Below the pieces are notes generated by a model that ran no database searches, was not told where the DNA came from, and worked only from the letters and a program-made list of their open reading frames with translations. This document shows, piece after piece, positions 6,710 through 12,224 of a stretch of 12,224 bases of DNA. Where the stretch lies: positions 1 to 12,224 of the forward strand of contig JAJDYK010000269.1 of NCBI GenBank assembly GCA_022825185.1, in the 5' to 3' direction. A program made the position numbers and the translations under genes. The stretch is from Candidatus Latescibacterota bacterium (GTDB taxonomy: Bacteria > Latescibacterota > UBA2968 > UBA8231). The number at the start of each line of letters is the position of its first letter. Within the stretch, counting starts at the first letter, position 1.

Positions 6710-7381
6710 CTATTTCAGCAGCGTCAGCCTTCGCACCTGCACCCCCTGTGAGCTGGCGAGTCGGGATAGATACACCCCGCTGGCCAGCGCCGCTCCGTTG
6801 TCGCTGCGGCCATTCCAAGCAATCTGGTAGCGCCCCGCCGCCTGTACGCCTTGAACTAAGGTGTGCACCCGCTGCCCCCGGACATTGTAAATGGCCAATT
6901 CCACTGGCCCGGCCTCGGCGAGAGCATAGACGATGTGCGTTTCGGCGTTGAAGGGGGTGGGATAGTCCGCGTATAGACAAAAGGCCACCGGCTCGACCGC
7001 TAGGCCGGTTCCCGTCGCCGTGCTCCCGTCGTCGGGTGGCATCGGAAACGGAACGGCGTCCCACGGCAGCCCACCGATCTTGGTCGTTATGAGACGGCAC
7101 TCCGGCACCGGTCCCTTGTAGAGCATCTGCTTGCCGGCGAGGTCGTAATACCAAAAGGCGGACCCGCAGGGAAGCGCATCGATGATCTTTTTAAGCTTGA
7201 TCATCAGTGGTCTTATCTGCTGTACCTCCTGAGCGGAAATCGCGCCGTCCGCGGACAACTCCTTCCTCATTTCCACAAACTTGCGAGAAGCGTCTAGGAG
7301 GTGCTTCTGAAGCTCCTTGTCCTCGGTCTGTGCGCGGACCGGGGAGACGGCCAGCGCAGTCAGCAGCGCGGCCATCGACAT
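6710..7381 (-). CDS. Secreted protein with T9SS/FlgD-like C-terminal domain
   Basis: A 223-aa protein. Residues 1-17 (MSMAALLTALAVSPVRA) are a signal peptide with likely cleavage before Gln18. Residues 18-70 are helical and charged. Residues 71-130 include two Cys (72, 95) and a Pro/Gly-rich linker. Residues 136-223 form a C-terminal domain with the sorting-domain pattern YPTPFN (140-145), IVYALAEAG, LAIYNVRGQRVHTLV (162-176), AAGRYQIAWNGRSDNG (181-196), ASGVY (200-204) and final RLTLLK. In FCB bacteria such domains direct secretion or surface attachment by the type IX system. The reading frame stays open far upstream, but that part overlaps the GMC gene out of frame, so I chose ATG 7381 with GGGAG about 10 nt upstream. 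It lies 43 nt after the GMC stop. The function of the central part is unknown. Confidence 0.75.
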   Translation of the reverse strand: MSMAALLTALAVSPVRAQTEDKELQKHLLDASRKFVEMRKELSADGAISAQEVQQIRPLMIKLKKIIDALPCGSAFWYYDLAGKQMLYKGPVPECRLITTKIGGLPWDAVPFPMPPDDGSTATGTGLAVEPVAFCLYADYPTPFNAETHIVYALAEAGPVELAIYNVRGQRVHTLVQGVQAAGRYQIAWNGRSDNGAALASGVYLSRLASSQGVQVRRLTLLK

Positions 7382-7424
7382 GAGGCGGATGCTCCCGCAA
7401 CGGCTTACAGCGCCTACGGTCCCT

Positions 7425-8993
7425 TCACCGCATGAGATCGGCGATCCGCTCGCCAATGGCCATCGAGGTGATGTTGGTGTTGGCGCGCACGCAGTCGGGC
7501 ATGATGGCTGCGTCGGCGACGCGCAGGTTTTCGAGGCCGTGTACCCGGCCGTGCTGATTGACGACGGCCATTGCGTCGCTCGCTGGTCCCATCTTGCAGG
7601 TCGAGGAGACGTGGTGGCTGGTGCCCACTTCGCGCCGCATCCACTCGTCGAGTGAGTCGTCGGTGTCGAGTTCGGCGTCGGTGGGGCCGATGCGCTCGAC
7701 GACGAGGGCGTTGAGTGCATCGTGGTTGAGCAGGTCGATGATGATGCGGATGGATTCGCGCAGGCGGCGGCAGTCTGAAGGCTCGGCCAAGTAGTTGTAG
7801 TCGAGCACGGGCTGCACGTGCGGGTCGGTGGAAGCCAGTTTGAGCTCACCTTTTCCCTCGGCCAAATAGATGCAGCCGACCAAGTAAAAGCCCAAGGGTT
7901 TGGAATGCGACGAGGTGTAGTAGCCCTCGGTCGTGGCAAAGGAGGCCGGGATAATGAACATGTCGTTGCGCAAATCCGATCCAGTGGCGGTGTAGCGCAG
8001 ACCGATTTGCAGCCGAGGTTCCGTGCCGTCGCCGAGGTACTCGTCCTTGGCCCGCAGCGTCACGCTCACTTGCGGATGGTCGCGCAGATTCTGGCCGACG
8101 CCGGGCAGATCGCACAGCACGTCAATGTCCATCGCCTCCAAGTGCGCCGCTGGCCCAACGCCCGACAGCAAGAGCGTCTGCGGCGAGCCAATCGCCCCGC
8201 CGCACAGCACGATTTCGCCGCCGTGGACCGTGGAGAGGTCACCGTCGCGCTCGACGAACAGACCGGTGGCGCGCTGGCCGTCAAAGAGCACGCGGTGGAC
8301 GTGAGTGTTGGCTTGAATGGTGAGGTTGGGACGACCGCGAACTGGTGGGTTGAGATAGCCGATATTGGTGCTCCAGCGGATGCTCTCGGCGTTGTTGAGG
8401 GCCAAGGGGCCGACGCCAGTAGAATCAGGGTCGTTGTGGTCGGGGCAGTCGGGGTAGCCAGCGGCGAGCGCGGCCTCGTAGAAGGCGCGGTGCTCGGGGT
8501 TGAGTTCGCGATCTTTGAACCGCCGTGCGCGGATAGGGCCGTCGGTGCCGTGATAGGGAGCGTCGCCGTAGTCCGGGTCGGATTCGAGGCGGCACAAAAA
8601 GGGCAACAAAGCGTCGTGGCTCCACAGGTCGTTGCCCGCTGCGGCCCACGAGTCGTAGTCTTCGGGCACTCCGCGCAGAAAAATCTGCGCATTGACCGCA
8701 CTCGACCCGCCGACGATTTTGCCGCGCGGCACAAACATATCGGGGCGCAGGTCCGTAGCCCTGGCGCGGTACTCCCAGCCAAACCGGGTGCCCAAGCCAA
8801 AGGCGCGATCCCAGATATTGCGATCGCGCCCGTACGCATAGCGAATCTCCTCGGGCAAGTCTTCAACCGCAGCAAAATCCGGCCCGGCCTCCAGCAACAA
8901 GACCGACCGACTCCGATCCTCGCTGAGCCGCGCCGCGAGCACCGCTCCAGCCGCTCCAGCCCCGGCAATGACGACATCGTAAGACGCAGACAT
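7425..8993 (-). CDS. GMC-family oxidoreductase (choline/alcohol dehydrogenase-like)
   Basis: A 522-aa FAD-dependent glucose-methanol-choline oxidoreductase, close to the usual family length. It shows the FAD-binding GAGAAG (11-16) with Glu35 for the ribose, the first family signature around 90-108 (RGKIVGGSSAVNAQIFLRG), the second at 265-281 (GGAIGSPQTLLLSGVGP), the active-site segment HVSSTCKMG with likely catalytic His461, and RANTNITSMAIGERIAD near the end, with Asn505/507 as probable partner. It oxidises an alcohol or polyol group. The substrate is undetermined. There is no signal peptide, so it is probably cytoplasmic. ATG 8993 has GGGAG at 5 nt. It is followed by the secreted-protein gene in what looks like a two-gene unit. 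Confidence 0.93.
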   Translation of the reverse strand: MSASYDVVIAGAGAAGAVLAARLSEDRSRSVLLLEAGPDFAAVEDLPEEIRYAYGRDRNIWDRAFGLGTRFGWEYRARATDLRPDMFVPRGKIVGGSSAVNAQIFLRGVPEDYDSWAAAGNDLWSHDALLPFLCRLESDPDYGDAPYHGTDGPIRARRFKDRELNPEHRAFYEAALAAGYPDCPDHNDPDSTGVGPLALNNAESIRWSTNIGYLNPPVRGRPNLTIQANTHVHRVLFDGQRATGLFVERDGDLSTVHGGEIVLCGGAIGSPQTLLLSGVGPAAHLEAMDIDVLCDLPGVGQNLRDHPQVSVTLRAKDEYLGDGTEPRLQIGLRYTATGSDLRNDMFIIPASFATTEGYYTSSHSKPLGFYLVGCIYLAEGKGELKLASTDPHVQPVLDYNYLAEPSDCRRLRESIRIIIDLLNHDALNALVVERIGPTDAELDTDDSLDEWMRREVGTSHHVSSTCKMGPASDAMAVVNQHGRVHGLENLRVADAAIMPDCVRANTNITSMAIGERIADLMR

Positions 8994-9022
8994 AACGACT
9001 CCCTTTGTAGCTCAATTCTTAG

Positions 9023-9053
9023 ATTATAGCCTCTTAATACGACAATAGTCCAA
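9023..9053 (-). promoter_or_regulatory. Putative promoter of the GMC oxidoreductase gene
   Basis: On the minus strand a perfect TATAAT (9028-9023) with TTGGAC (9053-9048) upstream. The 19-nt spacing is longer than ideal. It sits 30 nt before the ATG at 8993. Between 9054 and 9216 I see no gene. Confidence 0.45.
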
Positions 9054-9216
9054 TGGACGTGGTAGTGGTTGCGTTTGAGTGCGACCTTAAAGCCGCATAC
9101 GTAGAGTGAAAACAACAATTCGTTGTATTCTCGTCCAGCGTGTAGGACCATTACCAATCTCCCATGCGCACGGAGTGATCGGTGGGCGTGAAGCGGAGAT
9201 AAAAGCCCAATGCCAA

Positions 9217-9300
9217 GTAGTGCGTCAGTTTGAAAAAAGATTTTTTCGGAAGGAGCAAGAAGCCCCCCTTGGTATGGTGCTTGCCAAGGGGGGCTTTCCG
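9217..9300. repeat. Left inverted end with terminator-like hairpin
   Basis: The 21-nt terminal sequence at 9217-9237 is followed by a GA-centred A6/T6 palindrome (9232-9247). Then comes a perfect 13-bp stem, AAGCCCCCCTTGG (9260-9272) with CCAAGGGGGGCTT (9284-9296), and outer CGGAA/TTCCG pairing (9247-9251 with 9296-9300, so T9296 can pair in only one of the two stems). The hairpin directly follows the stop of the 62-aa gene and would terminate the leftward operon. The 22-nt segment 9238-9259 is missing from the right end, where a single base takes its place. Confidence 0.75.
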
Positions 9301-9314
9301 TTTTCGTATAGGGG

Positions 9315-9503
9315 TTAAGGGGCCAGGTATCGTAGAATCGCAGCTATGGAAGCCAGACCTACTATCACAGTTCCAGCAAACCATTTAACCAATCGAGTTT
9401 CCATTTTGCTCAGATCGGCCTTAGTGGCTAAATGCTCTAAAGACCCTTCTACACTGGACAAACGACGTTCATGCTCAATATATATCGGAGGACCTTCAAG
9501 CAT
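9315..9503 (-). CDS. Small membrane-anchored protein, last gene of the transposase unit
   Basis: A 62-aa protein with a helical N-terminal part (heptad-like HERRLSSVEGSLEHLATKAD, 11-30) and a C-terminal membrane helix at about 41-59 (FAGTVIVGLASIAAILRYL). The LATKADL...LVKW followed by a membrane helix is a common architecture among short phage- and plasmid-borne proteins of unknown function. The frame is open to 9530, but I chose ATG 9503 because GAGGAG lies 7 nt upstream, at the end of the preceding gene; ATG 9506 is the alternative. It overlaps the stop of the 88-aa gene by 8 nt, suggesting coupled translation. No function is known to me. Confidence 0.6.
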   Translation of the reverse strand: MLEGPPIYIEHERRLSSVEGSLEHLATKADLSKMETRLVKWFAGTVIVGLASIAAILRYLAP

Positions 9504-9762
9504 CATCCAGCTCCTCAATAGTACCAACAAGTAGTTTACTTAAGGCGATTGTAAGTTCTCTGCGATATGTATCAAATTCTTCCCGACACGCTTTTTCGAC
9601 AGACGGACTATGCCCAACTATTTTGACGCCTTCGATATTTTTCAGAAGGGTTTGAATCGCAGTAGGCCCCTGTTGGGCAACAGACCGATGAAGAATAAAC
9701 TCAATGGCCATAAAGCGACCTTCTAGTCGCTCTATTTTCTCCATGATTTGATCGTTGGTCAT
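9496..9762 (-). CDS. Small helical protein co-translated with the transposase
   Basis: An 88-aa protein, mostly helical and charged, beginning MTNDQIMEKIERLEGRF (coiled-coil-like) and ending VGTIEELDDA. No motif I can name. Its ATG (9762-9760) overlaps the transposase stop in an ATGA arrangement, and AGAGGAG lies 9 nt upstream inside the transposase gene. This is a typical sign of coupled translation. Base use is AT-richer than the transposase, hinting at a different origin. Possible roles include an element maintenance or regulatory factor acting with the 62-aa membrane protein. That is speculation. Confidence 0.6.
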   Translation of the reverse strand: MTNDQIMEKIERLEGRFMAIEFILHRSVAQQGPTAIQTLLKNIEGVKIVGHSPSVEKACREEFDTYRRELTIALSKLLVGTIEELDDA

Positions 9763-10562
9763 CGTTCCATTCTCCTCTTGTACGTCTTGGGACGATTCGG
9801 CCTGGGCTGTGCGTCCTCAATCAACTCGGCCAGCCATTCCAGATCGTGTAGGGTGTCCGTCAATCCGGCCGCCATCGCCGGCGTCATCCTCAAGCTCTGG
9901 TGGATGCGGACGAAATTGTAGTGAGCCACGTACAACGCCAGCATGTTGGTGTGCCGCACCATAAAGGCATTGGTGCGGCGGGCAAAGCGTCGCATTCCCA
10001 TCCGCATGGTCAGGTCGTGCCGCTCGACGTGGGCCGTCGTAGCGTCGCCCTGCTCGCCTTCGTATTTCTTGAGTAGATGGTGCTCAACCTCTTCGCCGAA
10101 CACGTCATCAACGGCCTCCCAATAGACGCTGTACTGATCGGAGGTCAGATGCACCCGCTCTTTCAAATCCAACCGAGAGCGCAGATCGGCGAGGAAGGCT
10201 TTGCCGCTGTTCATTGAGCGGTCGCCGACGAAGTAGGCGATCAGCAGCTTGGTCTCGGGATCAATCGCCGTCCACGTCCACACGTCGCCGGCCTCCGACG
10301 ATCCAAGCGGTTCTTCCGCCGATAGGACCGTCTTGTTCTTCGCGTAGCAGAAAGACCACATCTCATCGCACTGGACACGCTCGACGGCTACATTGCGGAC
10401 CGTTTTGTCGTGATACACCGCACAGACCGTCCCGGCGTCTTGGAGCATCTTCTTCACCGTGTTGAAGGAGATGTCCAACGTCCGGGAAATCGAGCGCATA
10501 GAAGAGCCTTCAACCAACATCGACAAGAGTAGTTTGCGCGTATTTAGAGGTAGCCTGTTCAT
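9759..10562 (-). CDS. IS1-family-like DDE transposase
   Basis: A 267-aa transposase in a single frame. It begins with a helix-turn-helix (LLLSMLVEGSSMRSISRTLD, 11-30, then ISFNTVKKML). The DDE core shows VQCDEMW with Asp66, WTWTAIDPETKLLIAYFVGDR (95-115), LTSDQY with Asp142 and HVERHDLTMRM with Glu180, followed by RRFARRTNAF and VAHYNFVRIHQSLRMTPAMAAGLTD (212-236). This layout is that of the long single-ORF relatives of IS1 transposases, not the frameshifted two-ORF IS1 itself. The core appears intact, so it may be active. ATG 10562 has only AGAGG one base upstream, a poor spacing; expression may depend on the gene before it. The stop overlaps the start of the 88-aa gene. Confidence 0.88.
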   Translation of the reverse strand: MNRLPLNTRKLLLSMLVEGSSMRSISRTLDISFNTVKKMLQDAGTVCAVYHDKTVRNVAVERVQCDEMWSFCYAKNKTVLSAEEPLGSSEAGDVWTWTAIDPETKLLIAYFVGDRSMNSGKAFLADLRSRLDLKERVHLTSDQYSVYWEAVDDVFGEEVEHHLLKKYEGEQGDATTAHVERHDLTMRMGMRRFARRTNAFMVRHTNMLALYVAHYNFVRIHQSLRMTPAMAAGLTDTLHDLEWLAELIEDAQPRPNRPKTYKRRMER

Positions 10563-10601
10563 GCCTCTAAGTTAAGTAAAGACAAGGACAAATTCAATAA
10601 T

Positions 10602-10799
10602 TCATTTTGAATTTTGCCGTTCGTTTTCCTCTTCAAACAGGCGTCGAAGGATGGACTCTTCGGGGGGTATGGGGTGGGGATCGGCCTTTTGTCCAGTGGC
10701 GATTTGGCCGATCTCGACGGCGCAACCAACGGCATCGCGTCGGCGTGCAGCAGGACGGCGGGTGGCCGTCGTCGGGGTCGTCTTGGTCTGGTTAGGCAT
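10602..10799 (-). CDS. 65-residue hydrophilic ORF upstream of the transposase
   Basis: A 65-aa protein. The N-terminal third is rich in Thr, Arg and Ala (MPNQTKTTPTTATRRPAARR), and the end is acidic-helical (EESILRRLFEEENERQNSK). The frame has many G/C third positions, as in real genes of this window, which is the main support. The other long frame over the same bases (to 10559) reads as Arg/Pro/Leu-rich nonsense. ATG 10799 follows GGGGG at about 5 nt; GTG 10805 is an alternative. It ends 39 nt before the transposase and is probably first in the leftward unit, just downstream of the palindrome at 10826-10847. A regulator of the element is possible, but no DNA-binding motif is recognisable. 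Confidence 0.5.
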   Translation of the reverse strand: MPNQTKTTPTTATRRPAARRRDAVGCAVEIGQIATGQKADPHPIPPEESILRRLFEEENERQNSK

Positions 10800-10825
10800 G
10801 GGCACCCCCGGGATGAATAAGTGTT

Positions 10826-10857
10826 GCGTAACATACGTTTATTACGCACAGATGCAA
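10826..10857 (-). promoter_or_regulatory. Putative element promoter overlapped by an operator-like palindrome
   Basis: GCGTAA (10826-10831) and TTACGC (10842-10847) form an inverted repeat with a 10-nt spacer centred on ACGT. On the minus strand TTGCAT (10857-10852), 16 nt, TATGTT (10835-10830) could be the promoter of the leftward transposase unit, so a protein bound at the palindrome would cover the -10 region. Confidence 0.4.
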
Positions 10858-10983
10858 TATAAGGCTCGATTTCCTTGCTTTCCTGTCGTAGTTTGGGATG
10901 GAACGTTTGAAACAGACAACGCGACCGGCCGGCCTTCTACTCTCAGTTGGGGACGGATAAAGGCCACACTCGGACCTTGACGC

Positions 10984-10999
10984 GCCGTACAGCCGTACA
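10984..10999. repeat. Tandem 8-bp direct repeat
   Basis: GCCGTACA occurs twice head to tail at 10984-10991 and 10992-10999, immediately inside the right hairpin. It may be a transposase-binding or target-derived repeat. Confidence 0.5.
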
Positions 11000-11003
11000 A
11001 TTG

Positions 11004-11062
11004 AAGCCCCCCTTGGCAAAAACCATACCAAGAGGGGCTTATTTTTCAAACTGACGCACTAC
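11004..11062. repeat. Right inverted end with terminator-like hairpin
   Basis: AAGCCCCCCTTGG (11004-11016) pairs with CCAAGAGGGGCTT (11028-11040), 12 of 13 positions, followed on the + strand by ATTTTT, a good outward terminator. The terminal 21 nt (11042-11062) are the exact inverse of 9217-9237. Confidence 0.75.
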
Positions 11063-11514
11063 CGGCTTCGGGGTATAGCAGGCTCCCAACCCGGTCGCAT
11101 CTCACCTATGCGGAAGAGGAAAACCCCAATGAGGTCTGAGCAATCAGTACCCAAACCGCAAGGAATGGCTACATCCTCAGTGGGAGCAGGATGCTGCAAG
11201 AAGCGAAGACCAGCCGCCGAAAGGCAAGGGAAATACATAACCCGCTGGATAGGGCCATACCCAACGCGAAAGCGTGCTAATATGCAGCAGGTGAACCGAC
11301 CTTGAGCATGGCATTGAAGGACATGAATTAGATGAGGATGCGCCGGGCCGTAAGGCGAGCAGATCATCTGAGGAGAAATCCAATGCTTGGAGGATGCCCG
11401 ACAAGGAAACGGGAGCAAAAGCTCCAGCCCGGTTTGCTTGAGCCGTGTGCGTTGAAAGGCGCACGCACGGTTCTGAGGGGGCGGGGCTATGGCAACACTT
11501 CCTCGCTACCCGAC
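11063..11514 (+). ncRNA. Group II intron RNA without reverse transcriptase; 5' border uncertain
   Basis: The 3' part is a clear bacterial group II intron: a 34-nt domain V (11440-11473), a domain VI stem in which GCGGGG (11481-11486) pairs with CCTCGC (11501-11506), and the ending CTACCCGAC with the expected branch-point A, giving a 3' splice site after about 11514. Upstream are several GNRA-capped helices typical of structured intron RNA: GCC-GAAA-GGC (11216-11225), ACGC-GAAA-GCGT (11264-11275) and GCC-GTAA-GGC (11347-11356). Where domain IV should hold the maturase gene there is only a small stem, GGAGC-AAAA-GCTCC inside AAAC-GGG/CCCGGTTT (about 11407-11435). I cannot find the GTGYG 5' end, so the intron may be truncated by the neighbouring element. 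Confidence 0.75.
11440..11473 (+). ncRNA. Group II intron domain V
   Basis: Exactly 34 nt: GAGCCGT pairs with ACGGTTC (lower helix, containing the AGC catalytic triad), then GTGCGTT pairs with GGCGCAC (two U-G pairs) closed by a GAAA tetraloop, with the 2-nt bulge GC on the 3' side. All hallmarks are present, so the catalytic core is not obviously damaged. Confidence 0.9.
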
Positions 11515-11733
11515 AATTTAGGCATCGACTTGGCGCTTGTGATAGCTGGCTGTGGCAGCGGATTCGAAATGCACTAGGCCAGCCGAGGATAATCATATCT
11601 TTTTCGGTAGAAGTCACCGAAAAGTCGTCGAAAAAGACTTAAGATCACTGATAGATTATTTATAATTCCTTGAAAGTTAAAAACAAGAAATCCTAAGCCG
11701 CCCTATACCGTATATAATTTTTAAATGGATACA
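11515..11733. other. AT-rich non-coding stretch after the intron
   Basis: No gene supported. TTTTCGGT (11601-11608) pairs with ACCGAAAA (11616-11623), an 8-bp stem, followed by AAGTC/GACTT at 11622-11640. A TATAAT at 11713-11718 has no credible -35. Confidence 0.4.
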
Positions 11734-11859
11734 CTACCATCTGGTGGGGCGAGCGACCTGACGAGCCGGATGGATCAACTCGATGCCATAGCTGTCAATC
11801 ACCCCCCGCGTCGTCGGGGCCGTTCGAAAGGCATCCGTCCAGCGGATGCCATTGGTTAG
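11734..11859 (-). pseudogene. Possible transposase relic
   Basis: A 41-codon minus-strand frame closed by stops at both ends, reading NGIRWTDAFRTAPTTRGV... then IDSYGIELIHPARQ. It has strongly GC-rich third positions and a natural amino-acid mix, and it recalls transposase or integrase core fragments, but I cannot name the family. It has no start codon or ribosome-binding site. The 8-bp hairpin GGCATCCG/CGGATGCC (11830-11850) lies inside it. Confidence 0.25.
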
Positions 11860-11895
11860 TTAGCGCCTAAGCTGGTCGCCCGGCGACTGCCGTAG

Positions 11896-12081
11896 CTATA
11901 ACCCCTTCTTCAAGCGGAACGTCGCCTCCTTCTCGGATTCTTCCAAGATCGTGAGCACGGAGTTGTCCAACCTGGTGTATTCACTGAAGTTATTCACAGA
12001 TTCATCAACAACTGGGTCGCGAGGTTCCACAGGCGAATCGCTGTTTTTAATTTGACATTCGAGTAAGAAGGGTATATAATA
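11896..12081 (-). pseudogene. C-terminal remnant of an unidentified protein cut near an IS end
   Basis: A minus-strand frame of 61 codons ends at TAG 11898-11896. It reads like a genuine acidic C-terminus: SPVEPRDPVVDESVNNFSEY (from about 12036), then TRLDNSVLTILEESEKEATF and RLKKGL. It has no ATG. In-frame GTG codons could initiate a 33- or 45-residue peptide, but no good ribosome-binding site is seen. The frame is closed by TGA at 12084-12082, right where the IS-like sequence begins, so it may be the tail of a gene split by insertion. I do not recognise the family. Confidence 0.3.
12052..12080 (+). promoter_or_regulatory. Consensus sigma-70 promoter
   Basis: TTGACA (12052-12057), exactly 17 nt, TATAAT (12075-12080): all 12 consensus bases at ideal spacing. 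Transcription would start near 12087 and run rightward into the IS-like sequence. Confidence 0.75.
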
Positions 12082-12085
12082 TCAT

Positions 12086-12224
12086 GGCGTTGTTGCATGA
12101 ATCCTATCGTAGGTATGGTTTTAGCCTGTTGTTCGTTTGTCAGTTGCTTTTTTCGATCCGCTCCGATTGGGGTTTGCCCAAATGGATCATTCGATTGAGG
12201 ATGGCACAGCCTATGCGACTTTCG
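12086..12224 (+). mobile_element. Probable left end of an IS903/IS5-type insertion sequence, cut by window edge
   Basis: The 18 nt starting GGCGTTGTTGCATGAATC at 12086 match the remembered IS903 terminal repeat (GGCTTTGTTGAATAAATC) at 15 of 18 positions. A short open frame starts at ATG 12182 (MDHSIEDGTAYATF, running off the edge) and could be the beginning of its transposase. Too little is visible to name the element or to test for the right end or target duplication. Confidence 0.45.

Larger units (their letters stand above)
9217..11062. mobile_element. IS1-like element with long hairpin-bearing inverted ends and accessory ORFs
   Basis: A 1,846-bp segment. Its outermost 21 nt (GTAGTGCGTCAGTTTG... 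at 9217-9237) are repeated exactly in inverted orientation at 11042-11062. Each is followed inward by a 37-nt hairpin that differs at only 3 positions between the two ends. Inside, all genes run leftward: a 65-aa ORF, an IS1-family-like transposase, and 88-aa and 62-aa proteins overlapping one another. No 8-9 bp target duplication is visible next to the ends, so insertion at these exact borders is unproven. The alternative is two copies of a dispersed palindromic repeat flanking a smaller element. Confidence 0.55.

Noticed and set aside
6683..6711. Pyrimidine-rich near-tandem CTATTTCTTTCT / CTACTTCTTTCT
   Set aside because: Only two imperfect copies between a stop codon and a terminator; simple-sequence drift is sufficient explanation.
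7382..7939. Upstream extension of the secreted-protein frame to give a 409-aa protein
   Set aside because: It overlaps the well-supported GMC gene out of frame and translates to Ser/Thr/Pro/Arg-rich nonsense. The signal peptide and ribosome-binding site place the start at 7381.
7818..9029. A 403-aa plus-strand open frame
   Set aside because: It is the antisense of the GMC oxidoreductase gene and has no recognisable motif; long antisense frames are common in GC-rich genes.
8066..9157. A 363-aa minus-strand open frame
   Set aside because: It is a frame-shifted shadow of the GMC gene with Arg/Pro/Cys/Thr-rich composition.
10559..10849. A 96-aa frame overlapping the 65-aa ORF and the transposase start
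   Set aside because: The Arg/Pro- and Leu-rich composition and poorer third-base pattern favour the 65-aa frame instead.
11108..11642. Several short frames on both strands
   Set aside because: They fall in the group II intron RNA and its 3' flank and have no start signals or protein-like motifs.
11725..11859. A 44-codon plus-strand ORF just after a TATAAT box
   Set aside because: There is no ribosome-binding site or -35 box, and the opposite strand has the more gene-like codon pattern.
12084..12224. A plus-strand open frame starting at ATG 12084
   Set aside because: The consensus promoter would start transcription at or after this ATG, and the sequence fits an IS terminal repeat better.

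Overview
The window is a bacterial chromosomal segment in which GC-rich metabolic genes alternate with AT-richer accessory DNA and mobile-element remains. The taxon cannot be fixed from sequence alone. A secreted protein ending in a type IX-secretion/FlgD-like C-terminal domain (YPTPFN ... IYNVRGQ ... SGVY ... LLK), beside Gfo/Idh/MocA, TIM-barrel, short-chain and GMC oxidoreductase genes, fits an uncultivated FCB-type lineage such as Latescibacterota. That is an inference.

Positions 1-4210 hold sugar/one-carbon metabolism. A leftward unit encodes a sugar-phosphate-isomerase-like TIM barrel, a D-mannonate-oxidoreductase-type short-chain dehydrogenase and formate-tetrahydrofolate ligase, whose C-terminus lies beyond the left edge. 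A divergent Gfo/Idh/MocA oxidoreductase faces it across a short intergenic region with a promoter and a hairpin.

Positions 4256-6651 form an AT-richer island bounded by strong hairpins. It carries a leftward three-gene unit: an 87-aa small protein, a 156-aa helical protein and a 147-aa DUF7689-like protein with an invariant-looking Cys/His pair. Facing it is a rightward unit with a 33-residue Lys/Pro-rich peptide and an 83-aa paralogue of the 87-aa protein, with several RNA hairpins around it. This island is the best candidate here for an undescribed system.

Positions 6710-8993 hold a leftward GMC oxidoreductase followed by the secreted protein, closed by a perfect 14-bp terminator stem.

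Positions 9217-11062 look like one mobile element. Inverted ends of 60-80 bp, each with a long terminator-like hairpin, enclose a 65-aa ORF, an IS1-family-like transposase and two small proteins linked to the transposase by overlapping start and stop codons. IS1-type elements normally carry no such cargo.

Positions 11063-12224 are mobile-element debris. There is a group II intron 3' region with an intact domain V and domain VI but no reverse transcriptase, two broken reading frames, and a consensus sigma-70 promoter next to what looks like the left end of an IS903/IS5-type insertion sequence running off the window.
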